This document shows, piece after piece, positions 24,454-34,232 of a stretch of 64,000 nucleotides of DNA. The DNA lies in the NCBI GenBank assembly GCA_023515745.1, contig JALECJ010000256.1:1922001-1986000 (forward strand). Direction: 5' to 3'. How positions within the stretch are numbered: the stretch's first letter is position 1; each line of letters opens with the position of its first letter. Origin of the DNA: Amoeboaphelidium protococcarum. Its lineage: Eukaryota; Aphelidiomycota; Aphelidea. The translations under genes and the position numbers were made by a program. Under the pieces are notes generated by a model. It ran no database searches, was not told the DNA's origin, and was given only the letters and a program-made list of their open reading frames with translations.

Positions 24454-25752
24454 ATGAGCGGAAATCAGTCTGAATAGAAGTTGAATAATTCAAACAGTTT
24501 TGAACACTTCATCAATGTGGGTAGTAGTGCAGTTGAGCAATCTCCGCCTTCGCAGCGTCGCAAGAATCCTGCCATGGTGTCATTCTCTGAGGATGCGCTG
24601 AGTCCTGAGAGTGGTCAGTCGAGTGGTGCTAAACAGAGTAAGTCCGGGTCGTCTAAAGGTGGTAACAAGAAGCAGAATAGTGCCAAGGATCTACTGAAGA
24701 AGCCATTCAGTTTCGTCAATGCCGTGACTGAGGTGACTGGTGTCAATTCTGTGATGAGAACAACGCGTGGCGTGCTAAGTGATGTGACTAATGCCGCATT
24801 GAATACTTTTATCGGTGGTTCAGCATCTGACACTGACGTCTAATCTGTGCAGCAGGCTCGCAAGTTGGCTAATGACATATTTAATGCCCTGCTCGAGCCT
24901 GGAAAGTCGGAGGTGACAATTGACAATTTTGTGCCTTACTTTCCATCTCCAGATGAAGCACGCAAGGCTTTCAAACTATTTGACACTAACGGGAATGGTG
25001 ATATTGAGAAGGAGGAGATGAAGACTGCGATTGAACAATTTTTGAATGAGAAGAAGGCTATTGAGACTGGTGTTGCAGATTTGGGAACTGTAGTTGGTCG
25101 CTTGGATAGTTTTCTGCTGGTAATTACGTTCATTGTGGTGCTGTTCATTTGGCTGAGCGTGTTTGGTGTTGCGCTTACTCAGTACCTGTTGACTTTTGGT
25201 TCACTCATCATCCTATCTGGTGTGGTGATTGGTAACAGTGCCAAGACTGTGGTGGAGAATATCCTCTTTCTATTCGTATTGCACCCATTTGATGTAGGTG
25301 ACAAGATTGTGGTTGATGGAGAGTTGTACACTGTGAAGAATATCGCCCTAAACAGTACCACACTGGTTCATGTTGAAGGTAAATTGGCCAAAATTCCAAA
25401 TGCCATCCTTCAGACTAAGGTTATCTATAACTATAGAAGAAGTCCTAATTAGTCTGAGACATTCACTTTATATGCAGAATCTGACAAGGTGGATAAATTG
25501 TTAGCGCAGTTGGAGGACGAAGTGACTAAATTTGTTAGAATGAACGCCAGAGATTATCTGCCCACCGTATCTGTTCATATAGACAATAACAATGGATTCG
25601 CTGATGGAAAGTTGAAGATTCTATTGCGAATTAATTACAAGGGAAACTTTTAGGATATTGATGTTACTCGAAAGCGTCACAACAAGGCAGTGATGGCTTT
25701 ACGTGAAATTTTGGGTTCTTCAGCTCTGAAAGATCAAGTCAAGACTGGATGA
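24454..25752 (+). CDS. EF-hand plus MscS pore/beta domain half of a mechanosensitive channel
   Basis: ATG 24454 to TGA 25750-25752, 432 aa. After about 150 Ser/Lys-rich residues comes a canonical EF-hand (FDTNGNGDIEKEE, residues 177-188). The fungal-type MscS module follows: AIETGVADLGTVVGRLDSFL, two hydrophobic helices, the pore-lining stretch FGSLIILSGVVIGNSAKTVV, and the beta-domain motif HPFDVGDKIVVDGELYTVKN. Fungal Msy1/Msy2-type channels carry several N-terminal TM helices before the EF-hand in the same polypeptide; here those helices are absent. They occur instead in the convergent neighbour 25849-26859 on the other strand. Such channels sit in the ER or plasma membrane and respond to hypo-osmotic stress. 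I infer that the two products act together. Confidence 0.92.
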
Positions 25753-25848
25753 TTATCATTATTGTTGACAATTATTGAATTTAATGCACGTTTATCTGTG
25801 TGAGTCGCCAATGAACGATAATTATATAATTACATTTAAACTTCATTT

Positions 25849-26859
25849 TCATTGTGAAGTTCTCTTCTCTCTGCCAGCCTGATTTAGGTACTTCAACTCC
25901 ATAGACTCTTCCTGTGGTGATATGTTCTGAGCAGCGCGTTAATCATTAGCCTGAGTGTTAGCGCTACCTCTTATAGCGGGTGTAGGTACGTATGTCCAGA
26001 ACGGCTTAATTTAAGTCGGTGAACTATTTTCACTGTTTCCGCCCTGTCTACCTTGCTTTCTGCGTTTGCGAACAGCAACGTACAATCTTTCCACGACATA
26101 GTCGGAGAACTTGGCTTTTACGATACGCTCGGTATAGGCAGTTCTATGGAATCCCACGGCTATGGACTGTAGTAGGAACTTCTCTATGGCCAATGCCACC
26201 AAACCAATGATCAGACAGTTCAAAACGCTAGCCAGAGTTCCTTTATAATCATCACGAGATCCTCTAATAATCAAGACTTCCATAAAAGCATTCAATACAA
26301 CACTGGCAATCACTAGAGCCAAGTAGTGTCGCAACACTTAAAAGTATTCAAGCTTAGGCTTGGCCAGCTGAGCGTAGTACTTACCCAACAGCAGATCAAT
26401 CAATCGCAACACAATGACAGGTACAGTCAACCATAACCACGACGATAGAAAGTACGCAGCCCAGGTACATGTCAGAGCGATGAACCAGAACATCATCGGT
26501 CTCCCACCAATGTTCGCATTTGACTAAAGTTCCAGAAAAGGTACACTCTTGTCTTCGATCAGGAATAGGTAGTCACATACGGCAGGGATCATCAGGATGA
26601 CACCGCCAAACACAACATAGACCAAAGTGCGCGCCAAAGGAGGCCAGTTGTTGAACCAGTTGAGAAATCTTAGGAATCTAGGCAACTTCATAGCTTCTTA
26701 GCCATCTTCTTGAGACATTGCGGATTCATACATCTCGTTCCCAACTTCATCGTATGCAGATTGGTCCAATTTTGTAGATTATTATTATTATTACTACTGC
26801 TGCTGCTGCTGTAACTGATTGAGATTATCTCCAGATTCTTTCGCCTTCACGCCAGACAT
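25849..26859 (-). CDS. N-terminal transmembrane half of the same type of MscS channel, as a separate gene
   Basis: Complement, ATG 26857-26859 to TGA 25849-25851, 336 aa. It starts with a run of 11 glutamines (residues 17-27, written five CAG, one TAG, five TAA). Four to five TM helices follow (e.g. LVYVVFGGVILMIPAV, FWFIALTCTWAAYFL, WLTVPVIVLRLIDLLLG, LVIASVVLNAFMEVLI, LNCLIIGLVALAIEKFLL). The segment LQSIAVGFHRTAYTERIVKA then matches the linker that, in fungal EF-hand MscS proteins, sits between the last N-terminal helix and the EF-hand. After it come about 80 low-complexity residues and a stop. It has no EF-hand or beta domain. The two stops are 97 bp apart, tail to tail. Confidence 0.85.
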
Positions 26860-27267
26860 TATTCACTATTGTAAGCAAGCTTAAAACCACGTAAAATATA
26901 CCAAGACTATGAACGTTGATCTAAATATACTTTAAATTAAAGGAAATCCAGACACTTACGTATTGGGCTCAAGCTAAAAAAATCGACGAGATTTCAAGTT
27001 GAAACGCGCTCGGTTGGGGCGCCACTTTGAAATAGGCGAAAAGAGAGAGAAAAGCCCTTATAATGACAGGGCACTTTTTATAGTAAGCGTGGACATTCGT
27101 ATAGTACTGTCTTATAATGAACTTACCTAGTGTCTACATGAGCGCCATTTTATAGACAATGTACAAAATAAGAGAATCGTTTGTACAAGAGAATAACACA
27201 TTCAAGAATGGTAAATAAAATGAATGTACAATTCTGAGAATGTATATAGCAATGTCAGCATATAATC
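26860..27267. other. Intergenic, upstream of the MscS N-half gene and 3' of the p24 gene
   Basis: 408 bp lying 5' of one minus-strand gene and 3' of the next. It holds a GC-richer patch around 27003-27035 (ACGCGCTCGGTTGGGGCGCC). No gene seen. Confidence 0.5.
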
Positions 27268-27936
27268 TCACATCAACTTCTTGGTCTGGAAAAAGTTTCT
27301 CAAATACCACAACTGCCAGATACCACTACTAACCAGAATGAGTGTGTTGACGACACTAAACCACTTTACACGATTATTCGTCGATTCGTTGGTGTCTCTC
27401 ATCAGAGCCTCGCGTCCTTTCAAATACTCCATTTCATTCACGATGGTCTACATGGCATCTTACAGGTATTTTAGCTCAGCCTCCAACGGTTTCAACTTAT
27501 TAATAGTATCAGAAGGATGCGTATACTATTCAGCCTCCAGTCCAGTTTTAGTGGTGAAAGTGATGGTTCTAAAATATGATGGCTGAGGAGCGATACCAGA
27601 TGCAAGATTGTTAATGAAGCAGAGCATGTAATCTGCGTACTCGTGAGTGGTAAAACTGAACTTGTACTCCTGACTACCAATAGCATCTTTCTTACTGTAC
27701 AGAACACTACCCGCAGCATCTGTGAATTCAACATTCAGCGATTAGTACTGACCAGGAGTTGACGTGAATGAGCCAGTTACCAGAACGTCTTTAGCCATGT
27801 ACATTGAGAAGCACCGTTCATTAGTGATGCCACCTTCAGGCAGCGCCATTAAGTCGAACGTGATACCATTAACTACAGCAATTAAGAGTAACAGCGCAAT
27901 GCACAGCGATTGTAACGACATTGTCGGAGAGTACAT
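27268..27936 (-). CDS. ERV25: p24/EMP24 family cargo receptor (Erv25/TMED10-like)
   Basis: Complement, longest start ATG 27934-27936 (222 aa), TGA 27268-27270. A second ATG at 27919-27921 gives a cleaner signal peptide (MSLQSLCIALLLLIAVVNG) and may be the true start. The GOLD domain begins ITFDLMALPEGGITNERCFS. A coiled coil follows (LKPLEAELKYLQDAMQTIVN) with the ESTNNRVKWFSVVN motif just before the single TM helix. The short tail YLRNFFQTKKLM has the FF plus KK signals for COPII and COPI. p24 proteins cycle between ER and Golgi and aid cargo and GPI-protein export. Confidence 0.93.
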
Positions 27937-28410
27937 AATCGTTCAAAAATAACCAGGTGAGTGAATGAATGAATATAAAGAGAGTTGATAACAACTGGTT
28001 TCTCAAGCGAAGGTCGTCGTAGGAAAAGTTGGATTTCATTCCGCCTTAAAACGCGTCCTTTGATTTCTCTCCGTGTTGCTCATTGCATTGACAACATCTT
28101 TTTAACCGATCCGAGCGAGTACGGATTCTCCCCAGTCTCTTATGCTGAAATTGTCACAGTAGAACGCGTTTCTAACAGACTTTTCATGAATTATTGATTA
28201 TTCTAATCTGATCAATGTCCAATTCAAACTATCATTCGACAAGGAGTTCATTCTTTCCCCCAAGATATCGACCGACCACCACTGTTTCTCTTGTTTCAGA
28301 ATTCTTTTCTCTTTCATTCAACGCTTCATTAATTGCACTTCTTCGTTACTCTGACTGCACTGAACACATATTGTATTAAACTCATTTAAAAAATATAATC
28401 TTTTAATAGA
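27937..28410. other. Divergent promoter region p24 / RMD5
   Basis: 474 bp between two divergent genes. It contains two ACGCGT hexamers (28051-28056 and 28164-28169) and an AT-rich stretch immediately before the RMD5 ATG. No gene is called here. Confidence 0.5.
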
Positions 28411-29976
28411 ATGGAGGTTGTGGATAAGGAGATAGAAAAAGTTTTAAAGAAGCATAAGTAATTTCACAAGAACTGTGTTGAAGAGGTGGACACTTTGATT
28501 GCGTCATTTAATCAGGCACGCAATTAACCGGCATAAGTTGCGTCGTAGACAGCAAAGGTAGTGAAGGATATATCGGCCAATATAACCAGCCATCAGAAGG
28601 ATTATTATGGTAGTTTATCAAAGTTGCAGAAGGCTGTAGACAAAAAGTTTAGCTCTAATGATCTTGATGCTGCTTTTAGATCCGAACTATTCCCAGCTGG
28701 TTATAAGTTTATAGACTATGCAGTCTCTCTACATATGGTCAGAGAAGGACTCTTTGATATATGCTAGGTGTTAAATAACGATATGCTGAGAGATATGGAA
28801 GGCGGTGCCGTAGATGACCGGTTGTTGACTGAGCAGGAGACTATCAGGGTGCAGTTTGGAAAGCTGTACAGCATCATTGAGAGTATGGAGAAGGGAGATT
28901 TGCAGAGTGCGATTTAATGGGCTCATGAACATCAAGATTAGTTGGATTAGAAAGGTAGTGGATTGGAGTTTTAGCTGCGTAGAATGCAATTTCTGCTTTA
29001 TCTCTCTGGTGCCAACACTCAAGCTCATAATTAATCAAAATTCATGGATGATGATGGAAATCAGTTCTTGATGGCTTTGAAGTACGCTTAAAAAGATCTT
29101 GGCGTTTATGGCCAGTAGTATGGCAAAGAGATTGGAAAATTAATGGGCGCAGTGGCGGTGTCTTACAGCATGCAATACTTTGTCAATAGCGGAATTGCGA
29201 GTCCTCTTACAAAGATCAAGAATCCATACAACTTTCTGCTGACATCACCTGCTGTGGCTTTAGATGATAAGAATCCAAAATCTGCTCATATTGCATCAAA
29301 ACTTGAGAATTTAAAGATTAGCTTTGTGCGCGACTTTTGCTCCCTCATTGGAATGTCTCAGGAATCTCCACTATTCAATGTTGTGGACGTTGGTGTTAAT
29401 TCAATCCCTATTCTGGTGAAACTAAGAACTGTCATTGATGAGGGAATGAAGTCTAGTAAGAAGAAGCGGGCCGACTAGCAAAATGCAGAAACATCATCTG
29501 TAGATGAAGGAGAAGACAATGGACAGTTATGGACGACGGTGAGTGATGTGCTGCCTGTTGAGCTGCCGTTGCCCAAATCCAAGAGATATCATTCCGTGTT
29601 TGCCTGTCCAGTGTCTCGTGAGCAGACCAGTGACTTGAATCCTCCAATGATGCTACCTTGTGGCCACGTTCTCTCCTTGGATAGTCTGGTAAGAGTTGCG
29701 ATGAAAGGACGGACAGGTGCTCAGATTCCAGCTTAGACTACCACATTGACATCTGCAACTCCTCTATCTGCAGGCGCGGCGGGTACAAGCGATAATACTA
29801 GCAACTAGCCGCCAGGTGATCAAGTAGTGACTGGAGGTGAGAGTGAGAATCAACTTAGAATGAGAAGGGAACGGGAACGTGATTTATTCGCAGGTGTCAA
29901 CATTAATGCTAAATTGAAATGCCCTTATTGTCCGCAAGAGTGCACAGTTGGACAGGGATTACGCGTGTACTTTTGA
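28411..29976 (+). CDS. RMD5: RMD5/GID2-type RING E3 ligase subunit of the GID/CTLH complex
   Basis: ATG 28411 to TGA 29974-29976, 521 aa, one exon. The CTLH/CRA helical region spans roughly residues 110-340 (SVRVQFGKLYSIIESMEKGD-like segment, LEFQLRRMQFLLYLSGANTQ, GKLMGAVAVSYSMQ). The C-terminal degenerate RING is typical of Rmd5: FACPVSREQTSDLNPPMMLP CGHVLS, then KLKCPYCPQE, ending RVYF, the near-universal aromatic C-terminus. An insert of about 50 Ser/Thr/Gly/Gln residues splits the RING between the two metal-binding halves, unusual for the family. In yeast the complex degrades gluconeogenic enzymes after glucose return; in animals it controls other targets. Confidence 0.93.
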
Positions 29977-30068
29977 TCTTACGTATGCTTTGTTAATGGA
30001 TGTTCTGAATGGTATTAGCGTAAGAGAAATAATAGTAAATGTCTTCAAACTCCCACAGTTTATGATCA

Positions 30069-30678
30069 TCAACTCTTCACTTTAACAATTTTCGTTCTGA
30101 TTTCTGTGATTTCCACTGGACAATTGCCAGTCTCGTCATAATCTGCAAAGTCGTCGCTCAAATCCACATTATCAAATACATGACCAGACTCGCAGGTGAC
30201 TTTGAATCCTTCTGTAAGATGCCAATCTTTAATCTCCATATTTCTACATTCTGCTGATGCTAAAGTCTTGAATGAGGCCTGTTCTGCATCTTCATTCAAG
30301 TACACTTGAGTCTAATCGAGGAAATCTACAAAGTCATATTTTTCATCCAAACGAGGCTAACTAGTGGTGACTACATCAATAACTGTATCTTACTTAAATT
30401 CATCAACTGAGAACAAAATTTGCATTTCATAACTAGATTAGCTTCACCCTTTGAATTAGGGATTGCCACTGTATCATTGCGATTCACTCCGACTTGACTT
30501 GAATGGACCTCGCGACATGATGTGCATTAGATCTACATAAGGCGGTATTAGATTGATGTTGTCTAGAACTAAAATGAAGATTTAGTATTACACTCAACAT
30601 AAACTCAAAGTCATTGGGAACCTCTATGCTCTAAATGCAATCAAATCGCGCTGATAACTATAGTCCAAGCACGACCAT
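30069..30678 (-). CDS. CZIB: CZIB / UPF0587 (DUF866) zinc-binding protein
   Basis: Complement, ATG 30676-30678, TGA 30069-30071, at least two exons. Exon 1 (30592-30678) gives MVVLGLQLSARFDCIQSIEV. The first intron is 30533-30591 (59 nt, GTAATA...ATGTAG). Exon 2 then reads SIQCTSCREVH and later GEANLVMKCKFCSQ, the two zinc-binding C-x-x-C pairs of the family (human C1orf123, yeast YCR090C). A second frame change is needed before QPRLDEKYDFVDFL...FKTLASAECRN...HVFDNVDLSDDFADYDE. Two splices restore it: a 23-nt GTAAGA...TGTAG segment (30371-30393; 175 aa) or a 47-nt GTTGAT...CACTAG segment (30361-30407; 167 aa). Family identity is firm; the second intron is not. Confidence 0.88.
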
Positions 30679-31471
30679 TACTTTATATCATGAAATACTT
30701 TCTTAATGATTGAAGGAAAGCAAGTGTGTGATTTAAACTCTCCTTTAGTAAAAGAGCAATCGGGCGCTTCGCTGGCAGGTTGGGCATGAAATTGTCGAGT
30801 GTGAATAAGAATGTTAAGGAAATAAATACAAACGAACACGATAACAACCACGAAACGAAACGATAGTAATCTCTTGAGAGCCGTATAGAATATCACGCGT
30901 ATCAACAATGAAAGGGGGTGAAGAAGTATGATTGCAAGAACGCTGGATGAATACTGATGTTGAAAGAATCACGTCTAGATCCAAAATATAATCAAGTTCA
31001 GATAATAACAATATAAGATTTTAACTTTATTGCTAAATAGCAACTGTATAGATACTGGTTGCTAAGCACTTATAGTGAGCTGATTTTTGTCAAGCTAAAC
31101 AACGCTCGTCATCATCATCACCACCATCATCAAGGAGATTGCGCTCTGAAACACCGAAAGTCTGCGAGGACGGCGACGGCGAAGTAGAATAGAAACAGAA
31201 ACAAACAGGCGCTTGATCTCTCTCCACTCGCTCACCAGTTGAAAGAAAGCACAGTCAGTTAATTTGCGAGAAAGAACGAACATTCCGAATTGGTTTCGAA
31301 AGTTGAAACGATTGTTATTTATTCTGGCTGATATATTTGTACACATCCTGTCTGCTATTAGCACATTTAGATTTTGTAACTATCAGTTCAAAGAGTTGAC
31401 TGTATATACGTTGTAATTGATAATTTTGATTTATATTAGCCATATCATTTAGTGAATTTGAGTATTGAAAA
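30679..31471. other. Divergent intergenic region CZIB / G-alpha
   Basis: 793 bp. An open minus-strand frame around 30908-30680 has a hydrophobic stretch but no ATG and leads nowhere; it overlaps the CZIB leader and is not called. An ACGCGT hexamer lies at 30895-30900. A CATCATCATCACCACCATCATC patch occurs near 31110. Confidence 0.5.
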
Positions 31472-32539
31472 ATGGGAATTTGTATTAGTAAAGACTCTGC
31501 TGAGCAGGCTGCAAAGAATGCAGAAATTGAAAAGGATCTGAAGGCGTAGAAGGCTGCAATGAAGAATGAGGTCAAGATGTTGCTCCTTGGTGCTGGTGAA
31601 TCTGGCAAGTCGACTATTCTTAAATAGATGCAGCTGATTCATGGTAGTGGTTATAATGCTCAGGAGAGAGAATCGTACAAGGAGATCATCTTCTCTAATG
31701 TTTCACAGTCCATGAAGGTGATCCTGGAAGCTATGGAGGTGCTCAAAATTGAATTGTCTGGCGAGTCTAACAAGAAGCACGCCTCTGTTATCCTTGAGCT
31801 GCCTCCTCAGTTGGAAGGTACTGAGCAGATGCCAAAGGAGATTGCTGACGCTATCAAGGCTCTCTGGACTGATGCTGGAGTGTAGAAGGCATTCGCTAGA
31901 AAGAAGGAGTATCAGCTGAATGACTCTGCCAAGTACTACTTTGACAATATTGACCGTATTTGTGCAGCGGGTTATGCTCCTTCTGACCAGGATATTCTGC
32001 ATAGTCGTGTCAAGACTACCGGTATCATCGAGACCACTTTTAAAATCGATCAGTTGATTTACCGTATGTTTGACGTGGGTGGACAACGTTCTGAGCGTAA
32101 GAAGTGGATCCACTGCTTTGAAAATGTGACTGCAGTCATCTTTCTGGCTGCCATTTCTGAGTATGACCAGACTCTGATTGAAGATGAGACTGTGAATCGT
32201 ATCCAGGAGGCTTTGACTCTGTTTGACTCTATTTGCAACTCTAAATGGTTTGCCAACACCAGTATGATTCTCTTTTTGAACAAGATTGATCTGTTCAAAG
32301 AGAAGTTGACCAAGAGTCCGCTGTCTGACTACTTTTCAGACTTTTCTGGTGGTGACAGTTATGAGTAGGCCAGTGCGTTCCTTCTGAATAAGTTTGTCGA
32401 GTTGAACAAGTCTCCGCAAACTAAGCAGATTTATGCTCACTTCACCTGTGCTACCGACACTGCTCAAATCAAGTTTGTCATGGCTGCAGTGACGGATATC
32501 ATCATTTAGAAGAATCTGAGAGATACTGGTCTGATGTGA
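31472..32539 (+). CDS. GPA1: Heterotrimeric G-protein alpha subunit
   Basis: ATG 31472 to TGA 32537-32539, 355 aa, one exon, with Gln codons read as TAG. It starts MGICIS, so Gly2 myristoylation and Cys4 palmitoylation are possible. All nucleotide motifs are intact: P-loop GAGESGKST (Lys46), switch I RVKTTGI (Arg179), [14 protein letters not shown] (Gln205), FLNKID and TCATDT. Similarity is closest to fungal group I alpha subunits. The C-terminus, which chooses the receptor, is NLRDTGLM and lacks the cysteine at position -4 that pertussis toxin would modify in Gi-type proteins. It signals from seven-helix receptors at the plasma membrane. Ciliates with the same genetic code generally lack this family. 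Confidence 0.97.
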
Positions 32540-32890
32540 GCGTCCTTTCATCGTCTAATGTGTAGTGGGATTGATAGCTTTATGAGGTTATTACTTGTGA
32601 TTGAATTAGTGAATAAAGTTGGTATAATTTTAACTTGAAACGTTTGATCGATAAGGCGAGAGTTTTAGGCCACAAAGATTGGCCGTGTTTCTATAAAGGT
32701 CTCCCTCCCCCTCCGATATATTTTCAACCAGATTTGACGTTCAAAATCTCGTCCCGTTTCAAAACTATATTGAGGCGTCAAACATTGTTTCTCTCCCTGT
32801 TGTGGTGGCGTGATCTCCGTTCAATTACTTCTCTGTTTGTATCTCAGTGTTTGAGTGTCCTGTTACTGTAATCGTTAAATAATTGTTAGA
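32540..32890. other. Intergenic, G-alpha to transgelin
   Basis: 351 bp with a CTCCCTCCCCCTCC run near 32700 and CT-rich leader sequence before the transgelin ATG. No gene seen. Confidence 0.5.
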
Positions 32891-33655
32891 ATGCCTTCAA
32901 TGAAGACTCCTTTGTATGGTTTGGATAAGGAACTGGCCGAGAAGTAAGATTCCAAGTATGATCTCAACCAAGAGTAGGATGCCAAAGAGTGGATTGAGAA
33001 TGTGCTGGGTGAGAAGGTGTTCACTTAAGGGGATTTTCTGGATGGCTTGAAAGACGGCGTGGTTCTATTAAAGTTGCTGAACAAGGTGGTACCCAACACT
33101 GCCAAGATTAACTAGTCCCAAATGCCGTTCCAGTAGATGGAGAATATTGCCAATTTCCTGAATAAGAGCCACGAGCTGTTGGGCATTCCGAAACACGAGT
33201 CATTCCAGACTGTTGATCTGTACGAGAAGAAGAACAAGCTGGCAGTCTTACTTGCTATTTACAGTTTTGCTAGACATTCTTAGAAGTATCTGAGCGATAA
33301 TGGTATGGCTATTGATATTGTATTTCACAGACGTAACATGGTGGTATTTATGACTTTGTTAATGTAGGAAAGCCGTAGTTGCCGCAACTAGGACCCAAGT
33401 TGGCGGATAAACATGAAGTCTCATTCAGTGATGAACAATTGAATGCTGGCAAGAACATCCCCTCTCAGTAATCCGTAAGATTCATTATATCGATATTTTA
33501 ATCAAATTTCTTGATTGCTAAACGTAAAGTTCGTGTAGGGATATTAATCTGGAAAAGCCGCAGCGGAAAGAGGTGCGACTCAGAGTGGTATTAACTTTGG
33601 TGTTAAGCGCTAGCCTGTCTCTCAAGGTTCTTTGGGCAACTTGAATAAGAATTGA
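32891..33655 (+). CDS. SCP1: Calponin-homology actin-bundling protein, transgelin/Scp1 type
   Basis: Three exons: 32891-33302, 33368-33474, 33539-33655; introns of 65 and 64 nt, both ending TGTAG; 211 aa. The single CH domain reads AKEWIENVLGEKVF, DFLDGLKDGVVLLKLLNKV, and FQTVDLYEKKNKLAVLLAIY. The short C-terminal calponin repeat-like motif is ATQSGINFGVKRQPVSQGS. Fungal Scp1 and animal transgelin have this same CH plus one CLIK repeat and bundle actin in cortical patches or cytokinetic rings. Without splicing, the frame after SDNG becomes nonsense; splicing restores GKPQLPQLGPKLADKH. Close to G-alpha on the same strand, but separately spaced. Confidence 0.93.
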
Positions 33656-34232
33656 AATTGATTAATGCGTATTATTGACCGGGTCTTGAATGCTAGGGAT
33701 GAAGAAATTTATATCTGTATTTGTCTATTTGTGAAAAAAACTGTTGAGCACGTAAAGTGAGTGTAAAATATTCCAATATCACGCTATGTTTTTTAATGGT
33801 GCACAAAGCAGTACCGCAACAACTGTGCCACCTTGTCGGGATTTAAGATATTCGAATATTCCATGTATGTTACGTACAATAGTGCGTTTATCAACTGACC
33901 TCTTATCCGTTTAGTGTTGTTCTATCATTCAGAGATAGAAGACGGCCAGTTATAACCGCAGAAAATTTTATCTGTGCCTTCCACAGGAATATCTAATATA
34001 AAGCAGTTCCCTACTAGAATTGATGATTATTGCCTTTAAAGCGCGCGAGATCAAAGTCGTGAGAACAGCCCGCAGAACGGTTGTGGTGGTCATTTGTTGC
34101 ATTCTTACCTTGAAAATAAAGTTCAAATGCATAATTACATATTATCAATTCTATATCAATACTTTATTGCGTTCATATCGTTATCAGTTAATTATAACGC
34201 GTTAAAGGCAATTAATTTTATCGACACCTCAA
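33656..34232. other. Convergent spacer, transgelin / HSP60
   Basis: 577 bp between two 3' ends, longer than the other convergent spacers here (46-150 bp). I see no convincing open frame. A GAATATTC palindrome sits near 33854. A non-coding RNA gene could hide here, but I recognise none. Confidence 0.45.

Noticed and set aside
30680-30908. Minus-strand frame with a hydrophobic stretch, upstream of CZIB
   Set aside because: No ATG in frame at a sensible place, and it overlaps the start of the well-supported CZIB exon 1 in another frame.
33850-33862. GAATATTC palindrome resembling a heat-shock element near the 3' end of HSP60
   Set aside because: It lies 3' of both flanking genes, far from any promoter, and such an AT-rich palindrome is expected by chance.
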